Source of the DNA: Gonium pectorale
Lineage: Eukaryota; Chlorophyta; Chlorophyceae; Chlamydomonadales; Volvocaceae
Reading direction: 5' to 3'
Length of the DNA stretch: 32,595 nucleotides
Assembly: GCA_001584585.1 (NCBI GenBank)
Contig: LSYV01000012.1
Span: 1,439,130-1,471,724, forward strand
Both the position numbers and the translations under genes were made by a program. This document shows, in pieces, positions 10,505-20,473 of this stretch; the first letter of the stretch is position 1; each line of letters opens with the position of its first letter. The notes under the pieces are model-generated. The model was not told the DNA's origin. It saw only the letters and a list, made by a program, of their open reading frames with translations, and searched no databases.

Positions 10505-11579
10505 CATTAGGCCAGGGAGGAGCACGAGCGGGGCGGGGCCCAGACGGAAGGCGGATCCTTAGCGCCCTCTTGACGGCCGGATGCGAGCGGAGCGTGCAGG
10601 GCCCCGCACGGAGCTTCTCCCGCACGCCTGCTGTGCGGGTTGCGGGGGTGTAGCCGACGGTTGTGGCGTGTGTTGGGCGCTGAAGGGCTGCTGTTGCAAC
10701 TGCTGCGACCATGCTGGCAGCAGCGGTCTGGGGTGGGCTGGGCCCTGCTGCTCCGTGACTGCGACGCAGCGTGGTGCCTAGCGGGGCGCATACGGGCCAG
10801 CCCGGTAGGTGCGTCGGCTGTGGGCTCATACGCTACCGTGTGTGTGGCAGTAAGGAAGTTAGAAGCCAAAAGAGGAATCGATGGTTGTTTTGTGGGAGTG
10901 CACGCAGTCGTGTCTGCGTGCATGCATTCGTCACCGAGTTGCCTGGCATCCCCAACGCATTGAGAGCGCGCTGTGCGCCCTGTAAGCCCACCCAATACGG
11001 CATGTGTACGGCATGTGCACATGCCATGTGCTGGTAAGCCGTGTCGAGGCAGCAGCGGGATGAAGGGCGATATGCCCTGCAGGTCACTTCCGGTCATGAG
11101 GTCTCTCGGTCACGACTCCGGCGCACACCGCACATCCGCTGCTGCGCCATCAACACGGCAACACAACGCGAGGGTCGTGGGGGGCCCCGGTCGCTGCTCA
11201 GAGGCAGGCTTGGGGGTTAGGGCGTTCCCACTCTACTGTCATCGGGTACCGTATCCGCACTACGCCGCATCCGGGTCCCGAGCTCCCATCCGGTCCCCAA
11301 GCCCCCATCCCAGCCACTGAGCGGCTGACCTCGCTCCCGCAGGGTACTAGCTGCACGGTACCTTGCTCCCCTGCTTCGTCGCCATCGCACAACGCGACGT
11401 GGCCCGATCCCAACGCGCCAAGCCATGCCCGCGCGGTTCAGCGAGGCAGCCCCTTCCCACCGTCCTCCCCAAGCTTCCACGTTCCGCTCAGCCTGGTCCT
11501 GCCACAGCGTAGGCGCAGTCCCTGGAAAATTCTTTGTTAGGGCCAGTGTGTCGCCTTGTCGCCCTCAACTCCCTAACAT
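10505..11579. other. Convergent intergenic region
   Basis: Lies between the 3' ends of PIG-M (+) and the coiled-coil gene (-). TGTAA at 10981-10985, 477 bases past the PIG-M stop, is the best candidate polyadenylation signal for PIG-M. No TTACA (the same signal on the minus strand) was noticed near the coiled-coil gene's stop. The open frames here carry no recognisable motif. Confidence 0.45.
10981..10985 (+). terminator. Candidate polyadenylation signal of PIG-M
   Basis: TGTAA, 477 bases downstream of the TAG stop. It is the first one seen after the gene. The assignment is by motif and distance only. Confidence 0.35.
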
Positions 11580-12887
11580 TCAACGCTGGGCGCTGCCATC
11601 GTCACCCGCCTCCTCTTGCTGCCCATCTCGTTGTTGCCCTTCCTCCTGACCGTGGGCGTAGTCCGCCTCCTGGTCCTCCAGCTCCGGCTCCGCTTGCCGC
11701 TGCTCCTCCTGCGGCTCCCGCTCCGCCGCCGCCCGCTGTCTGGCGCGTTCCCGCTGCTGCCTCCGCCGCATCGTGTTGGACATGCTGCGGCCGCCGCCGC
11801 CGCCTCGCCGCCTGCCACGCGCCTCGCCCGCCTCGCCCTCCGTCTGCCCGGCCCCCAGCGGCGCGGCCGCATGGGCCTCCCCGCTCTGTCGCGGGTGCAG
11901 CCCGGCCGAGGCAATCGAGGCGATGGCCGCAGCGGCGGCGGCGGCGGCCGCGGCGGCACCTTCGGCCCCGCCGGCGCCGCCTGGCGGCGCCGCAAGCAGC
12001 TGCAGCCGCTCGGCAGCGGTGCGGAGGGCGGCCTCCTGCGACACCAGGGCGCTCTCCCGGGACGAGACAGCCGACTCACGCGCCGCCAGGGACGACTCAC
12101 GCGCCTGCATGCGAGGACGCCCCGCACGGCCGGAGCCGCAGAGTCAGTCGGCGCAATGATGGGGTTAGGTGAAGGGTCAGGGTGCAATTTCTGGTGGGAG
12201 TGCCCAGCACGCAAAGGACGCAACACGCGCGGGCAGCAATGCACATGACAGTGCGGTTCTGCGGTATCAGTGGCGGATCCCAAGGGGGAAATGGGTTGGT
12301 TTCAATGACCTGAGGCTACAAAGCCCCGCCCGCCGTGCTGCCCTGTGCCGCTGAACCGCCCCGCCATCCCGTAAGGGCGTTCCAACCCCATTCGCCAGCC
12401 CCACTCACGGCGCTCCCTTCTCGAATAGTCAGCAGCAACCGTCCCAAGGCTGCAATGAATGGGGACAATCATGGTGCCACATGGTACCGCATTTCCAAGC
12501 AAGCCCACCTACCCACCCGCCCACCTTGATCGCGGACTCTCGCGCGTCCAGGGCTGCTTCCCGAGCCGCCAGCGCCAGGCGCCACCCAGACGCCACGCTC
12601 TGCTGCGCCGCCGCCAGCGCCCCCGCCGCGCCGCCAGAAGGGTCGGCCGCTGGCGCGGCGGCGCCTCCGCTGGAGGCGGAGGGCTGCGCTGCTCCCGGCG
12701 GTGCAGCCGGGTGCGGTGAATCGGCCCGTGGGTCGGTCGGCTCCGAGCCCGCCGGCGCAAGGCGGTAGTACGGCGCTCGGCCTGCGGCGGCTAGGGTCTC
12801 GTCTGCGTGCGGAAGCAGCGGCGCCGTGGGTGGTTTCGGTGCTGGCAACGTCGGGCCGGTGTCCTCCGCAGATGCCAAACTCTCCAT
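11580..12887 (-). CDS. Ala-rich protein with heptad coiled coil, unknown function
   Basis: Two exons on the minus strand, 12525-12887 then 11580-12104. The junction is phase 0 (donor GTGGGC, acceptor CATGCAG), giving 888 nt and 295 residues. Residues 1-105 are Pro/Ala/Ser-rich and probably disordered. Residues 108-149 form six successive seven-residue units (AREAALD, ARESAIK, ARESSLA, ARESAVS, SRESALV, SQEAALR), a textbook left-handed coiled coil; the intron falls exactly between the second and third units. A poly-Ala stretch, a basic segment (MRRRQQRERARQR) and a Glu/Gln-rich acidic tail follow. No catalytic domain is recognised. The basic-then-helical tail loosely recalls a bZIP, but no leucine zipper follows it. 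An in-frame ATG at 12950 would add 21 residues; 12887 was preferred for its GCCATGG context. Confidence 0.65.
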
Positions 12888-14027
12888 GGCGGTAGGGCCG
12901 GCGCGGCTCCGAATTGGGTTATGTGCCTGTGGCGTGCGAGAGCGGCACATGTTGTGAGGTAGTGTGTAACACTGGGCCGGCCCAGGAGTGGCGGCGGCGG
13001 GGGGCCCGCGAGTTGGTTGGAGCGCGCGTCGTCATTCAGATAACAGAGAAGGATTCCGCAAGCAGCAAGGAGGTTGCTACGGTGTGGCACAGGCACGGAA
13101 GAGCACGGGTGATGACGCTCGGATGGCGTGTGCCCAGAGCATGCACTGGTACCCTTGCAAGGCGCAATCGCTTTGTCTTTAGATGAAATACATGTGCGAT
13201 ACTCATGCGAATGCAATGTGGCGGCGCAACGCAATGCCCTGGATGACTATCTGGCTGACTCTGGAGCCGAACCGCCGGAGCGTTCGGCATCGCACAAGTG
13301 CGGTGACTACAAGGCCTCACTTGTCAGACGGATGTGTTGCTCGGGTCCGTCGGCGGGTAGAAGCGCTCCCGTGCCGAGCTCTCGGCGTCTGCCGCTGATC
13401 GCGTCAGGTTACCGCCCGAGCATATCAGGTCGGCTACACAAACAGCATGCCCACCTAGCGCGACCCGCTGAAGCGCAGGTTACGAAGGCCGAGTAGGTGT
13501 TGGACGGCCGGTGAAGGGGCCGGTTGCGGTTTGTGACGTGCGTCCAAGGCTCCTTATTGCACTCCCTCGAGATGCGAGCGTGGAGACGGCTAACGAAGAA
13601 CGAACGGTAGGGACTGAACTTGTGTCGGGACTGTTGTGTGCGGGTGACTTAAGTTCATAGCGACCCGCGGGTCGTTCACGGGAAACACGTTCTGACCTGC
13701 GCACCGACAGTACTTAAAGCCCGCCCGGAGACAGACCGCCTCCCGGCCGTTGGCAATATCGTTCATATTGAACCGCCGCATTTGAACGGCCGTCACGCTG
13801 CCGTACGCTGAGTGTGTGTGGCACCTGCCATCATGCCAGCCCTGCAGCGCAGGTCACCCCTCTTCTTACAGGACGTCCTCAACACAGAGGCGGGCCTCCG
13901 GGACCGCGTGATTTGGCCCCACGTCCCGCTGCTCTTCGTGCGCAACCTTAACTCGGTTGGACCGTCATCAAATCATCGCATTTGGTGCCCCGTTGCAGTG
14001 AATATGCATGAAGCATGACGACAAAGC

Positions 14028-14100
14028 CACTGTCCACTGGAGAGTGACGAGACAAAGAAGGAGTATCAGCATACGCTACAGTGGACCCTAGTGGACAGTG
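14028..14100. repeat. 11-bp inverted repeat, 51-base loop
   Basis: CACTGTCCACT at 14028-14038 is the exact reverse complement of AGTGGACAGTG at 14090-14100. The right arm is preceded by a partial copy (CAGTGGACCCT), so AGTGGAC occurs twice in tandem. Possible relic of a small foldback element or an RNA hairpin; nothing further can be said. Confidence 0.75.
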
Positions 14101-14228
14101 CAGTCGGACGCGACCGCCCGGCGCCCGCTTCTTGCCAACGGGGTGACCCTCTGCCAGCCCAAGGACTGGCGCACAAGCAGCATGAGAAGGGGACTCTGGC
14201 CCTCGCCGCGGCGGATCCGGATCCAACG

Positions 14229-14253
14229 CCAGAGCCGACTCTGTCGGCTCTGG
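14229..14253. repeat. Perfect 11-bp hairpin with 3-base loop
   Basis: CCAGAGCCGAC, loop TCT, GTCGGCTCTGG. It lies about 600 bases beyond the FKBP stop, near the candidate end of that gene's 3' untranslated region, so it could be a stem in the transcript tail or lie just past it. Confidence 0.75.
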
Positions 14254-14395
14254 CTGCACGACGGGGTGATACCGGTATGTCCGTCAAAACCCGCCGCAGC
14301 CGCTCAGCTCCGCGTATATAAATCAAGCCCCAGCATTTCGCGCCCGCAACCCCCCAGTGTCGGCCTACTACGGCCCGGGCCACAGCGCCGTCCCA

Positions 14396-14400
14396 TTACA
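14396..14400 (-). terminator. Candidate polyadenylation signal of the FKBP gene
   Basis: TGTAA on the minus strand, about 460 bases downstream of the stop at 14860-14862. Motif and distance only. Confidence 0.35.
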
Positions 14401-14859
14401 CCCCTGCTCTGGGAGCGCTCGCACGCGAGTCCGAAACCGCGCCACACAGAAGCCGCGCACGCTGTTCCCTGTCGTCGTAGGCCCCCGTCCAGTCGGCCCT
14501 CGTTGCATTGCACAGCCCCGCGCAAGCGCACACCAGAAGTCCCAGCTGCACGCGACCGGCCGGCCGAAGCCCCTGCACGTCGCCTCGCGCGACACCTGTC
14601 CCCAGTATCTGAATCACTTAAGACCCCGGTGGCCTCCCCTGTTGCTTTCTCCGCGTTTCTAGTTTCCATCGGCTGCAGCGCCGTCGCGCTCTCTCCACCG
14701 GCCCTTCCACCCTGGCTTCCACCTTGGGCAACGACCGGAGCGGCCGCTCCGTGACCGCGTCGGCCGCCTCCTCCGCTGCCGCTCCTTGGCTGCCGCCGTT
14801 GCCCCCGCCGCCTCCACTGCCTCGGCCGCCTCGGCTGCTGCTCCGCTGCCCCCGCTCCC

Positions 14860-17800
14860 TCACTTGACGTCCACCAGCTCAACGTCAAACTCGAGCGTCG
14901 CGTTGGGCGGGATGGTGCCGCGCACGCCGCTGCTGCCGTACGCCAGCTGCGGCGGGATGACCAGGCGGCGCTTGTCGCCCACCCGCATTCCCTCAACGCC
15001 CAGGTCCCAGCCCTGAGCGAGCGACACAAGGGGCACAGGCAAGCAAGCAAGCAAGCACATGCAAGTAAGCGTGGCGGCGGGGCACAGGCGGCAGCGGGAT
15101 GGGTTCAAGGAGCCCAGCCGGCGGGGCATGCTGCGGTATGGGAAGGAGGCGCCGGGTGGCGTGGGGGACCTGGTCGAGCGGACCCGGGCGGGGTTTTTGA
15201 AGTGCCATGCGCGCGTAACGTACAGGCCCTCCCACCCTCCCGGCCGCGGCGTGTACGTCTGGCAGCAGTAGCGCCGATCGGAAACCCCGCTGAGCCGCAG
15301 ACCCGGGCCTGAGCGCACCTTGATGACCTCCCCCACGCCTGCAGGTAGGAGAAGATACGGGCGGAGAGAGGGGAGGGGGAAGGGAGAGGGAGGCAAGGGA
15401 AAGGCAGTGAGAGAGCAGAGAACGCGGGATGGCAGCAGGGATCTGAGCACACACGAGTATGCATTTTTTAACCGGGCTGGCATCCTCGCAGCATGCTCCC
15501 GTCACTGCATGAAGGTGCAGGACAACCACGGTTGCGGGGATACAGCGCATGCGATGGGAGAAGGCGGCACCCGGGCAAGCTGGCGGAGGCGCCTTGCCGT
15601 GCAGGTACACCATGGGATGTGTCTACCCAGGGCGGGGCTTACTTGCCACTAAGCGCTCCAAGATGCTAACCGCGGTACCACAGGTTTCCGCCATCCTCCC
15701 GAGCCCGCCCTGCCCTACCTGCCCGAACACAAGATGCAGCCGAACCCAACCGACATTCGCAGCACCGCGCGGGTACCTGCCCGCGAGCGCTCAAAACCAG
15801 GGGAGCTCCCCGACGGCCAGCCGAGCCCCCGTGGCGAGAGCAGAGCGCCCAACCCCTACCCCCGCCCCTGCTGTGGCCACTACCCCGTAAACCGGCGCAC
15901 CTAGCCGGAACTGGAACGGCTTGTTCCCGCTCTTGTCGAACACCTTGCCGTTCTGCTTGAGCCGGCCCGTGTACCGCACGTGCACCTTGGAGCCGGGCTT
16001 GGCCAGCTTGCCCTTCGGGGGGCCCATCGTCACGTCTTCAACCTGAAGGAGGAGTGCAGGCCACAGGTTACCAGTACGCGTCCGTTACACGTCAGCCGGG
16101 GCAGCTATGGGCCTAAGTCTGAAGTAGCGCGTATTGGCAACAATGAAAAATGGGTGACTTGGTGAGAACGGTGGGAGCAAAACACTGTCGAATGCCACAG
16201 GCCAAGGACAGAGAAGGGGGCAGGCTTCTTTGGGTTGAGCGAGCAAACGGGGCAGCATGCTCACCTCGAAGCCGTTGGGGTGCCGCCGGATGTTCTTCTT
16301 GCCGGGCTTGGGCTCCTCCTGCTTCGGCTTCGGGGGCTCCTGCTTTGCCTCCTTCTTGGCCTCCGGCTTCACGTCCTTTGCCTTGGGGGCGGGGGCCGGC
16401 TGCGGCGTCTGCTGCCTGTGGTCACCGTTTCGGCGGCAGGGCAGGGACGGCAGTGGGGCAGGGACGGCGGCTCGGATGCAGTCGGAGGGCATGATGTCGG
16501 AGCTGCGATGAGTGCGCCGAGCAGCACAATGGCTGCACGGACGTACGACAACAACGGGACGCGTACGTCAACCGGCGACAAGCTAATCGCTCATAACGGC
16601 AAAAGACGTTTTGAACGCGGAAGCCCCATCAGCCCCCGACCATACAGACGACGATGCAGGGCACACGCACGGGCCCGTCCCGCCCCACCTGCGCCCTTCT
16701 GTGCCCGCACCCTTACCGCCGCACCGCCCACGCGACCGCGCCCCGGTCACCGCATGCGTCCCAGTGGCAGCCCGCGCTCCTTCCCCAGAGGGTGACTCGC
16801 ACGGGCCGCTGGAACCCATCTGCCTGGACCGAGCCCCCCTTAACCTTCAACGCCTGCGCGCTTCAAGCCCCAAAGCCCTAGTGGCTGCTGCTCACCCGAC
16901 CGCTTGCTTCTTGGCCGGCTGCTGCTCCGCCTTGGCCACGCCATTGGCGGCCTGTCCGTTCGCCGGGCGCTTGCCAGCAGCTGCCTGTGCGCCTTTCTTT
17001 GCGCCCTGGTGGGGCGGGGATGGGTGGGAAGCAGGCCCACGTGGGTCAGTCACGCTGTTGGGAGGGTCAGCGGAGCCGAGCCATGGGTAGGCTGGCGTCT
17101 TCTTGAAGANNNNNNNNNNNNNNNNNNNNNNNNNNNNNNNNNNNNNNNNNNNNNNNNNNNNNNNNNNNNNNNNNNNNNNNNNNNNNNNNNNNNNNNNNNN
17201 NNNNNNNNNNNNNNNNNNNNNNNNNNNNNNNNNNNNNNNNNNNNNNNNNNNNNNNNNNNNNNNNNNNNNNNNNNNNNNNNNNNNNNNNNNNNNNNNNNNN
17301 NNNNNNNNNNNNNNNNNNNNNNNNNNNNNNNNNNNNNNNNNNNNNNNNNNNNNNNNNNNNNNNNNNNNNNNNNNNNNNNNNNNNNNNNNNNNNNNNNNNN
17401 NNNNNNNNNNNNNNNNNNNNNNNNNNNNNNNNNNNNNNNNNNNNNNNNNNNNNNNNNNNNNNNNNNNNNNNNNNNNNNNNNNNNNNNNNNNNNNNNNNNN
17501 NNNNNGAGACGAAGACATGCCCGTGCTGCGGCTGGCGTGCAGGCGCGTTGGACGCAGCGAGCCGCCACGATGCCCCTCGGGCCGCCCGCGGCCTGCGGAC
17601 TGCCCTCTGGGATAAAGTTTGAGAGCGGGCGCACCTTGGCGGGAGCGGCCTCCTCCTCGTCTTCGTCCTCCTCGTCCTCGTCCTCGTCCTCACCCTCCTC
17701 CTCGTCGTCCTCCTCCTCCTCGCCCTCCTCCTCCTCGTCGTCCTCCTCGTCATCATCATCCGCGTCAGCCTGCGGCACCGCAAAGACCAACTGCATCAAC

Positions 17801-19993
17801 CGCCTGACGCCGGGTGCGAATGCCAAGGGCGTTTGCATGCATCCGAGGTTGCCAACCATTCGGAAGGGCTTCGACGGGTGCCCGCGCACGCAGAGGCGCG
17901 GATGCCCGCTGCCCTCACCCCCAAACCCCGCCCTACACGCGGCCTGCTGCAAAACTGCCTTGGACGCTGCGGCCTTGGCCTTTGGCCTGCCCGTCCCGTC
18001 CCGTCCCTTCTCCCCCTCGCAAGCCGCGCTGGCTGCGGTCCTCTGACCGAATCCACCCTCCGTGCCCTGTTGGCCGGACGACCACCCTAGCTCCCAGTCC
18101 CACTTCTGGCCGCGTTGCACGTATACCACACCTGCACCGCTGCCTTGGCGGCCGCCTTCCCCTTTTTCGCTTCCTCCTCCGTGACGTCCTCAATAACCAC
18201 GTGGGGCTTCTTGCGCCGCGCCGCCGCCGCGAGCATAGCCGGGTAGCCAAACATCTCGTCGTCGCCGCCGTCCATCGCGTCCTCGTCTTCGTCCTCGTCC
18301 TGCGGCGTTTCGCCGTTCGCAGCGCACAACGAACAATACACCGTACATTGTGTCGTGCCTTATAACACAAGAATCAGCAGATTAGAGGCGAGCAATATAA
18401 CTTGAGATGCCATTCTGGCGGCGCATGCGTCCTGGGCTCCTGGCCTAAGCCACAACTTCACCCCAGTCCTGCGTGCCACGATGTCGTACCTCGTCTAGTC
18501 CCTCCAAGTCGTCGTCGTCGTCATCATCCTCGTCCTCGTCCTCATCCTCGTCCCCGTCCTCATCGCCCTGCCCAATGGGGAAGCCCAGAGCGCCTGGCTC
18601 GTACTCCTCGTCCTCACCCTCGTCGCCCTCATCGTCATCGGGGTTCTGCAGACCAGGGGCAACCGTCGGAGGACGTTGAGTTGCCTGTCGGTAAACAATC
18701 ATGTCAATGCCCACACGGGCTGCATCACCACAACGACGGGGGTGGGGCCCGGTTAGGGCCAGGGTGTGGGGAGAGGCGGGGCTGGAGACAGGGCCGAGGG
18801 CATGGCGGGATGAGGGGGGTCGGGGCGGTGGCAGGGGGTCGGAGCGGCGGCGTTGCAGGCGCAGCGCCTCGTGCGGCGCCCTGGGGCCGTGCAGCTGCCA
18901 GACGCCAACGCAAGCCTTGAGCGGCGCTGAATCATTTGGGAGGCCGGGCCGGGCCGGACCGCCAAGGAGGTGCGGGCTGCTCTCGCCCCGCGTGTGCACA
19001 GCGCCGTGCATCAACCATGGGGGCCGCACCAGCGGGGTCAGCTCCCCGCCCCTGCTTGCTGTGATGAAATGAAAAACGAATACGACTAGCCGTGAGGCGT
19101 GGGCCTTCCGGATGCCCCTGCTTGCTCAGTGGGCATCCGGAAGGCCCTACGCCTCACGGCTGTGCACTCTCCCCCGAAGTTCCGCGCCGACGCCCCAATG
19201 CCCAAAGTCGCGCACCTGGGCTGGCGTGTAGTATCCCGTCAGGTGGACGGGGAACTCTCCCATTACCGAGAATTCCGTGTACTGCACGGGGGGAGGGGTG
19301 CGGGGCAGGCGGGCGGGCGGGGGCACAGGCAGGGGCACATGCAGGCGAGGCAATGGCAAGTAGGCGGGCGAGCGGGGCAGCGCAGAGGGGAAGGTTGACA
19401 GCGCAGGGGGCCGTTGCAACAGAGCTGCGAGTTGCAATCAAGCAGCTGAGGGTGCAGCAGACGGCGGTCCGCAAGGGCGCACGCGGGGCGGCGATGAGGC
19501 GAAACGGTGGACGCCCTTGAATGGCAAAAACACACAAAAGACTCCCTCAACACAGCAACGGGGAAACAGGTTGTGCTCCACTGCTTCCGCCGCCGGCGCC
19601 AGTGTTGCCGGCTAGCGAGGGGAAAACCCCCGCGCCGCCGAAACTACCCCCTGGCACTCCAACACCGCGAAGCACAGCACGATGACATGTTGGAGACCTC
19701 CTTGGAAAGACACGCCACATTCCCCAAATGGCTCTTGACCGCTCCCCAGGGGAGGGGCCAGTCACCTGAGAGAAGAACAGGTCAAGCAGCACCGTGTCCG
19801 TCCGGCCGGCGGTCAGCGTGCAGATAATGAGTGGTTCCTCCTCCGGGTCAGACTTCACGGTGATCGCCACGCGCTTTCCCTCGGGCACGGTCGGCTCGAG
19901 CGTGGCTTGCGAGAGATGAAGGTTCCAGTCCTCCGGCGGCGGCACGAATGTCTCATGCTTCCCAGGCTTAACGACTACGCCCCAGAAGGCCAT
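14860..19993 (-). CDS. FKBP53: Nucleoplasmin-like nuclear FKBP prolyl isomerase (FKBP53 type), interrupted by an assembly gap
   Basis: Nuclear histone-chaperone/peptidyl-prolyl isomerase. Minus-strand exons in order: 19766-19993, 19216-19281, 18490-18684, 18132-18299, 17635-17769, [missing], 16896-17005, 16265-16415, 15901-16042, 15319-15338, 14860-15012. The 264 codons before and 191 residues after the gap join in phase. Residues 1-98 are a nucleoplasmin-like domain ([12 protein letters not shown], then [11 protein letters not shown]). Three Asp/Glu-rich tracts follow (exons 3-5), then Lys/Ala/Pro-rich nuclear-localisation-like sequence ([19 protein letters not shown]). The C-terminal FKBP domain keeps the expected active-site residues: Tyr in VRYTG, Phe-Asp in KVFDKS, Phe in FQFRLG, Val-Ile in GEVIKGWDL with its Trp, Ala-Tyr in QLAYG, Ile in GTIPPNATL and Phe in LEFDVEL. 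The end is LVDVK. ATG 19993 is chosen because MxFWG is the family start; an in-frame upstream ATG is at 20053. An extra exon probably starts at 17525 (HGHVFV) and runs into the gap. Confidence 0.92.
15319..15338 (-). other. 20-nt microexon of the FKBP gene
   Basis: Minus strand, between acceptor CCTGCAG and donor GTGCGC. It supplies two bases completing a Gly codon plus V-G-E-V-I-K, exactly the FKBP segment that links FRLG to GWDL, including the two active-site residues Val-Ile. Removing it would shift the frame, because 20 is not a multiple of three. The family alignment makes it certain that this coding piece is used. Confidence 0.9.
15350..15430 (-). promoter_or_regulatory. Long polypyrimidine tract before the microexon acceptor
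   Basis: On the + strand the stretch is nearly pure purine (AGAGAGGGGAGGGGGAAGGG and similar). In the transcript it is therefore a C/U tract of about 75 bases ending a few bases before the acceptor of the 20-nt exon. Such tracts bind splicing factors; its strength here may compensate for the exon's small size. The tract is seen directly, the role is inferred. Confidence 0.6.
17110..17505. other. Assembly gap (396 N)
   Basis: An unresolved run of N. It lies inside the FKBP gene between exon 5 and the Lys/Ala-rich exon at 16896-17005, so one or more coding exons are missing from the sequence. Confidence 1.
17640..17768. repeat. Homopurine/homopyrimidine acidic-codon tract
   Basis: Almost uninterrupted (TCC/TCG/TCT)n on the + strand, encoding a Glu/Asp run on the minus strand in FKBP exon 5. 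Similar but shorter tracts lie at about 18285-18300 and 18515-18565 in exons 4 and 3. Low complexity here, with the adjacent gap, suggests sequencing or assembly difficulty. Confidence 0.85.
19088..19161. ncRNA. Near-perfect 30-bp intronic hairpin (possible small-RNA precursor or foldback element)
   Basis: Left arm 19088-19117 (begins AGCCGTGAGGCGT) and right arm 19131-19161 are reverse complements over 30 bp with a single extra base in the right arm, around a 13-base loop. The structure lies inside the intron between FKBP exons 2 and 3 (18685-19215), so it is transcribed with that gene. Long, near-perfect, intronic hairpins are a known form of miRNA or siRNA precursor in Chlamydomonas. A miniature inverted-repeat element is the alternative. 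Expression cannot be judged from sequence. Confidence 0.45.
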
Positions 19994-20473
19994 GGCAAGG
20001 CGGCTGCGCGGATGCCAAGTATCGAGGGTAGCGGCGACGGAACGAAATCGCACACAATGCCGGTCGTGGTGTTTAACCGATGATAAGCCTGATCACAGCG
20101 TTGAGGAAGGCGGTATTGCAATGATTCTGGGCACCAGCCGAAACCCGCAAGCCCGCAAGGAAGAGGCGGAACAAGATGAGACAAGAACGCCGCCTAATCG
20201 TTGATTTCGCTGACGCGCAAACTGATGCATTTTGGTTCTGGAGCGCTGCCGGGACAAGTAGTTTCGGAGCAAAGGAGAAGTTCAAGGGACCTGCCGTACG
20301 ACCATGGCTTTCCTCGCCTCCACAGCCCCACACCTCGCCATCTTCCCAGCATTATCCATAGCATCTTTGTATCTAAAATTGAACTTCTTATATTCATACT
20401 GCGCTCTTTCCTCTTTTGCTCCAATTCAGTAGGCTGCCCTACCGGGGCCCAACTGTGCTACTAATTTATAGGC
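19994..20473. promoter_or_regulatory. Shared divergent promoter region (FKBP and PH-domain genes)
   Basis: Only 480 bases separate the ATG codons of the leftward FKBP gene and the rightward PH-domain gene, so both promoters must lie here unless they extend into the genes. The stretch 20340-20430 is notably A/T-rich for this DNA (TTGTATCTAAAATTGAACTT). No unambiguous TATA box was identified. Confidence 0.6.

Larger units (their letters stand above)
12888..14859. other. Intergenic region between the coiled-coil gene and FKBP
   Basis: Expected to hold the promoter of the coiled-coil gene (right of 12887) and the 3' untranslated region of the FKBP gene (left of 14860). TTACA at 14396-14400 is TGTAA on the minus strand, about 460 bases after the FKBP stop. 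Two hairpin-forming inverted repeats lie at 14028-14100 and 14229-14253. Frames such as 13128-13496 (+) and 13480-13704 (-) are open, but they conflict with each other and show no known domain. Confidence 0.45.

Noticed and set aside
16892..17109. Coding continuation [11 protein letters not shown] left of the gap as FKBP exon
   Set aside because: The acceptor before GGCGCAAAG at 17005 and a CTGAC-type branch sequence upstream suggest this is intron; it is not certain because the gap hides the donor.
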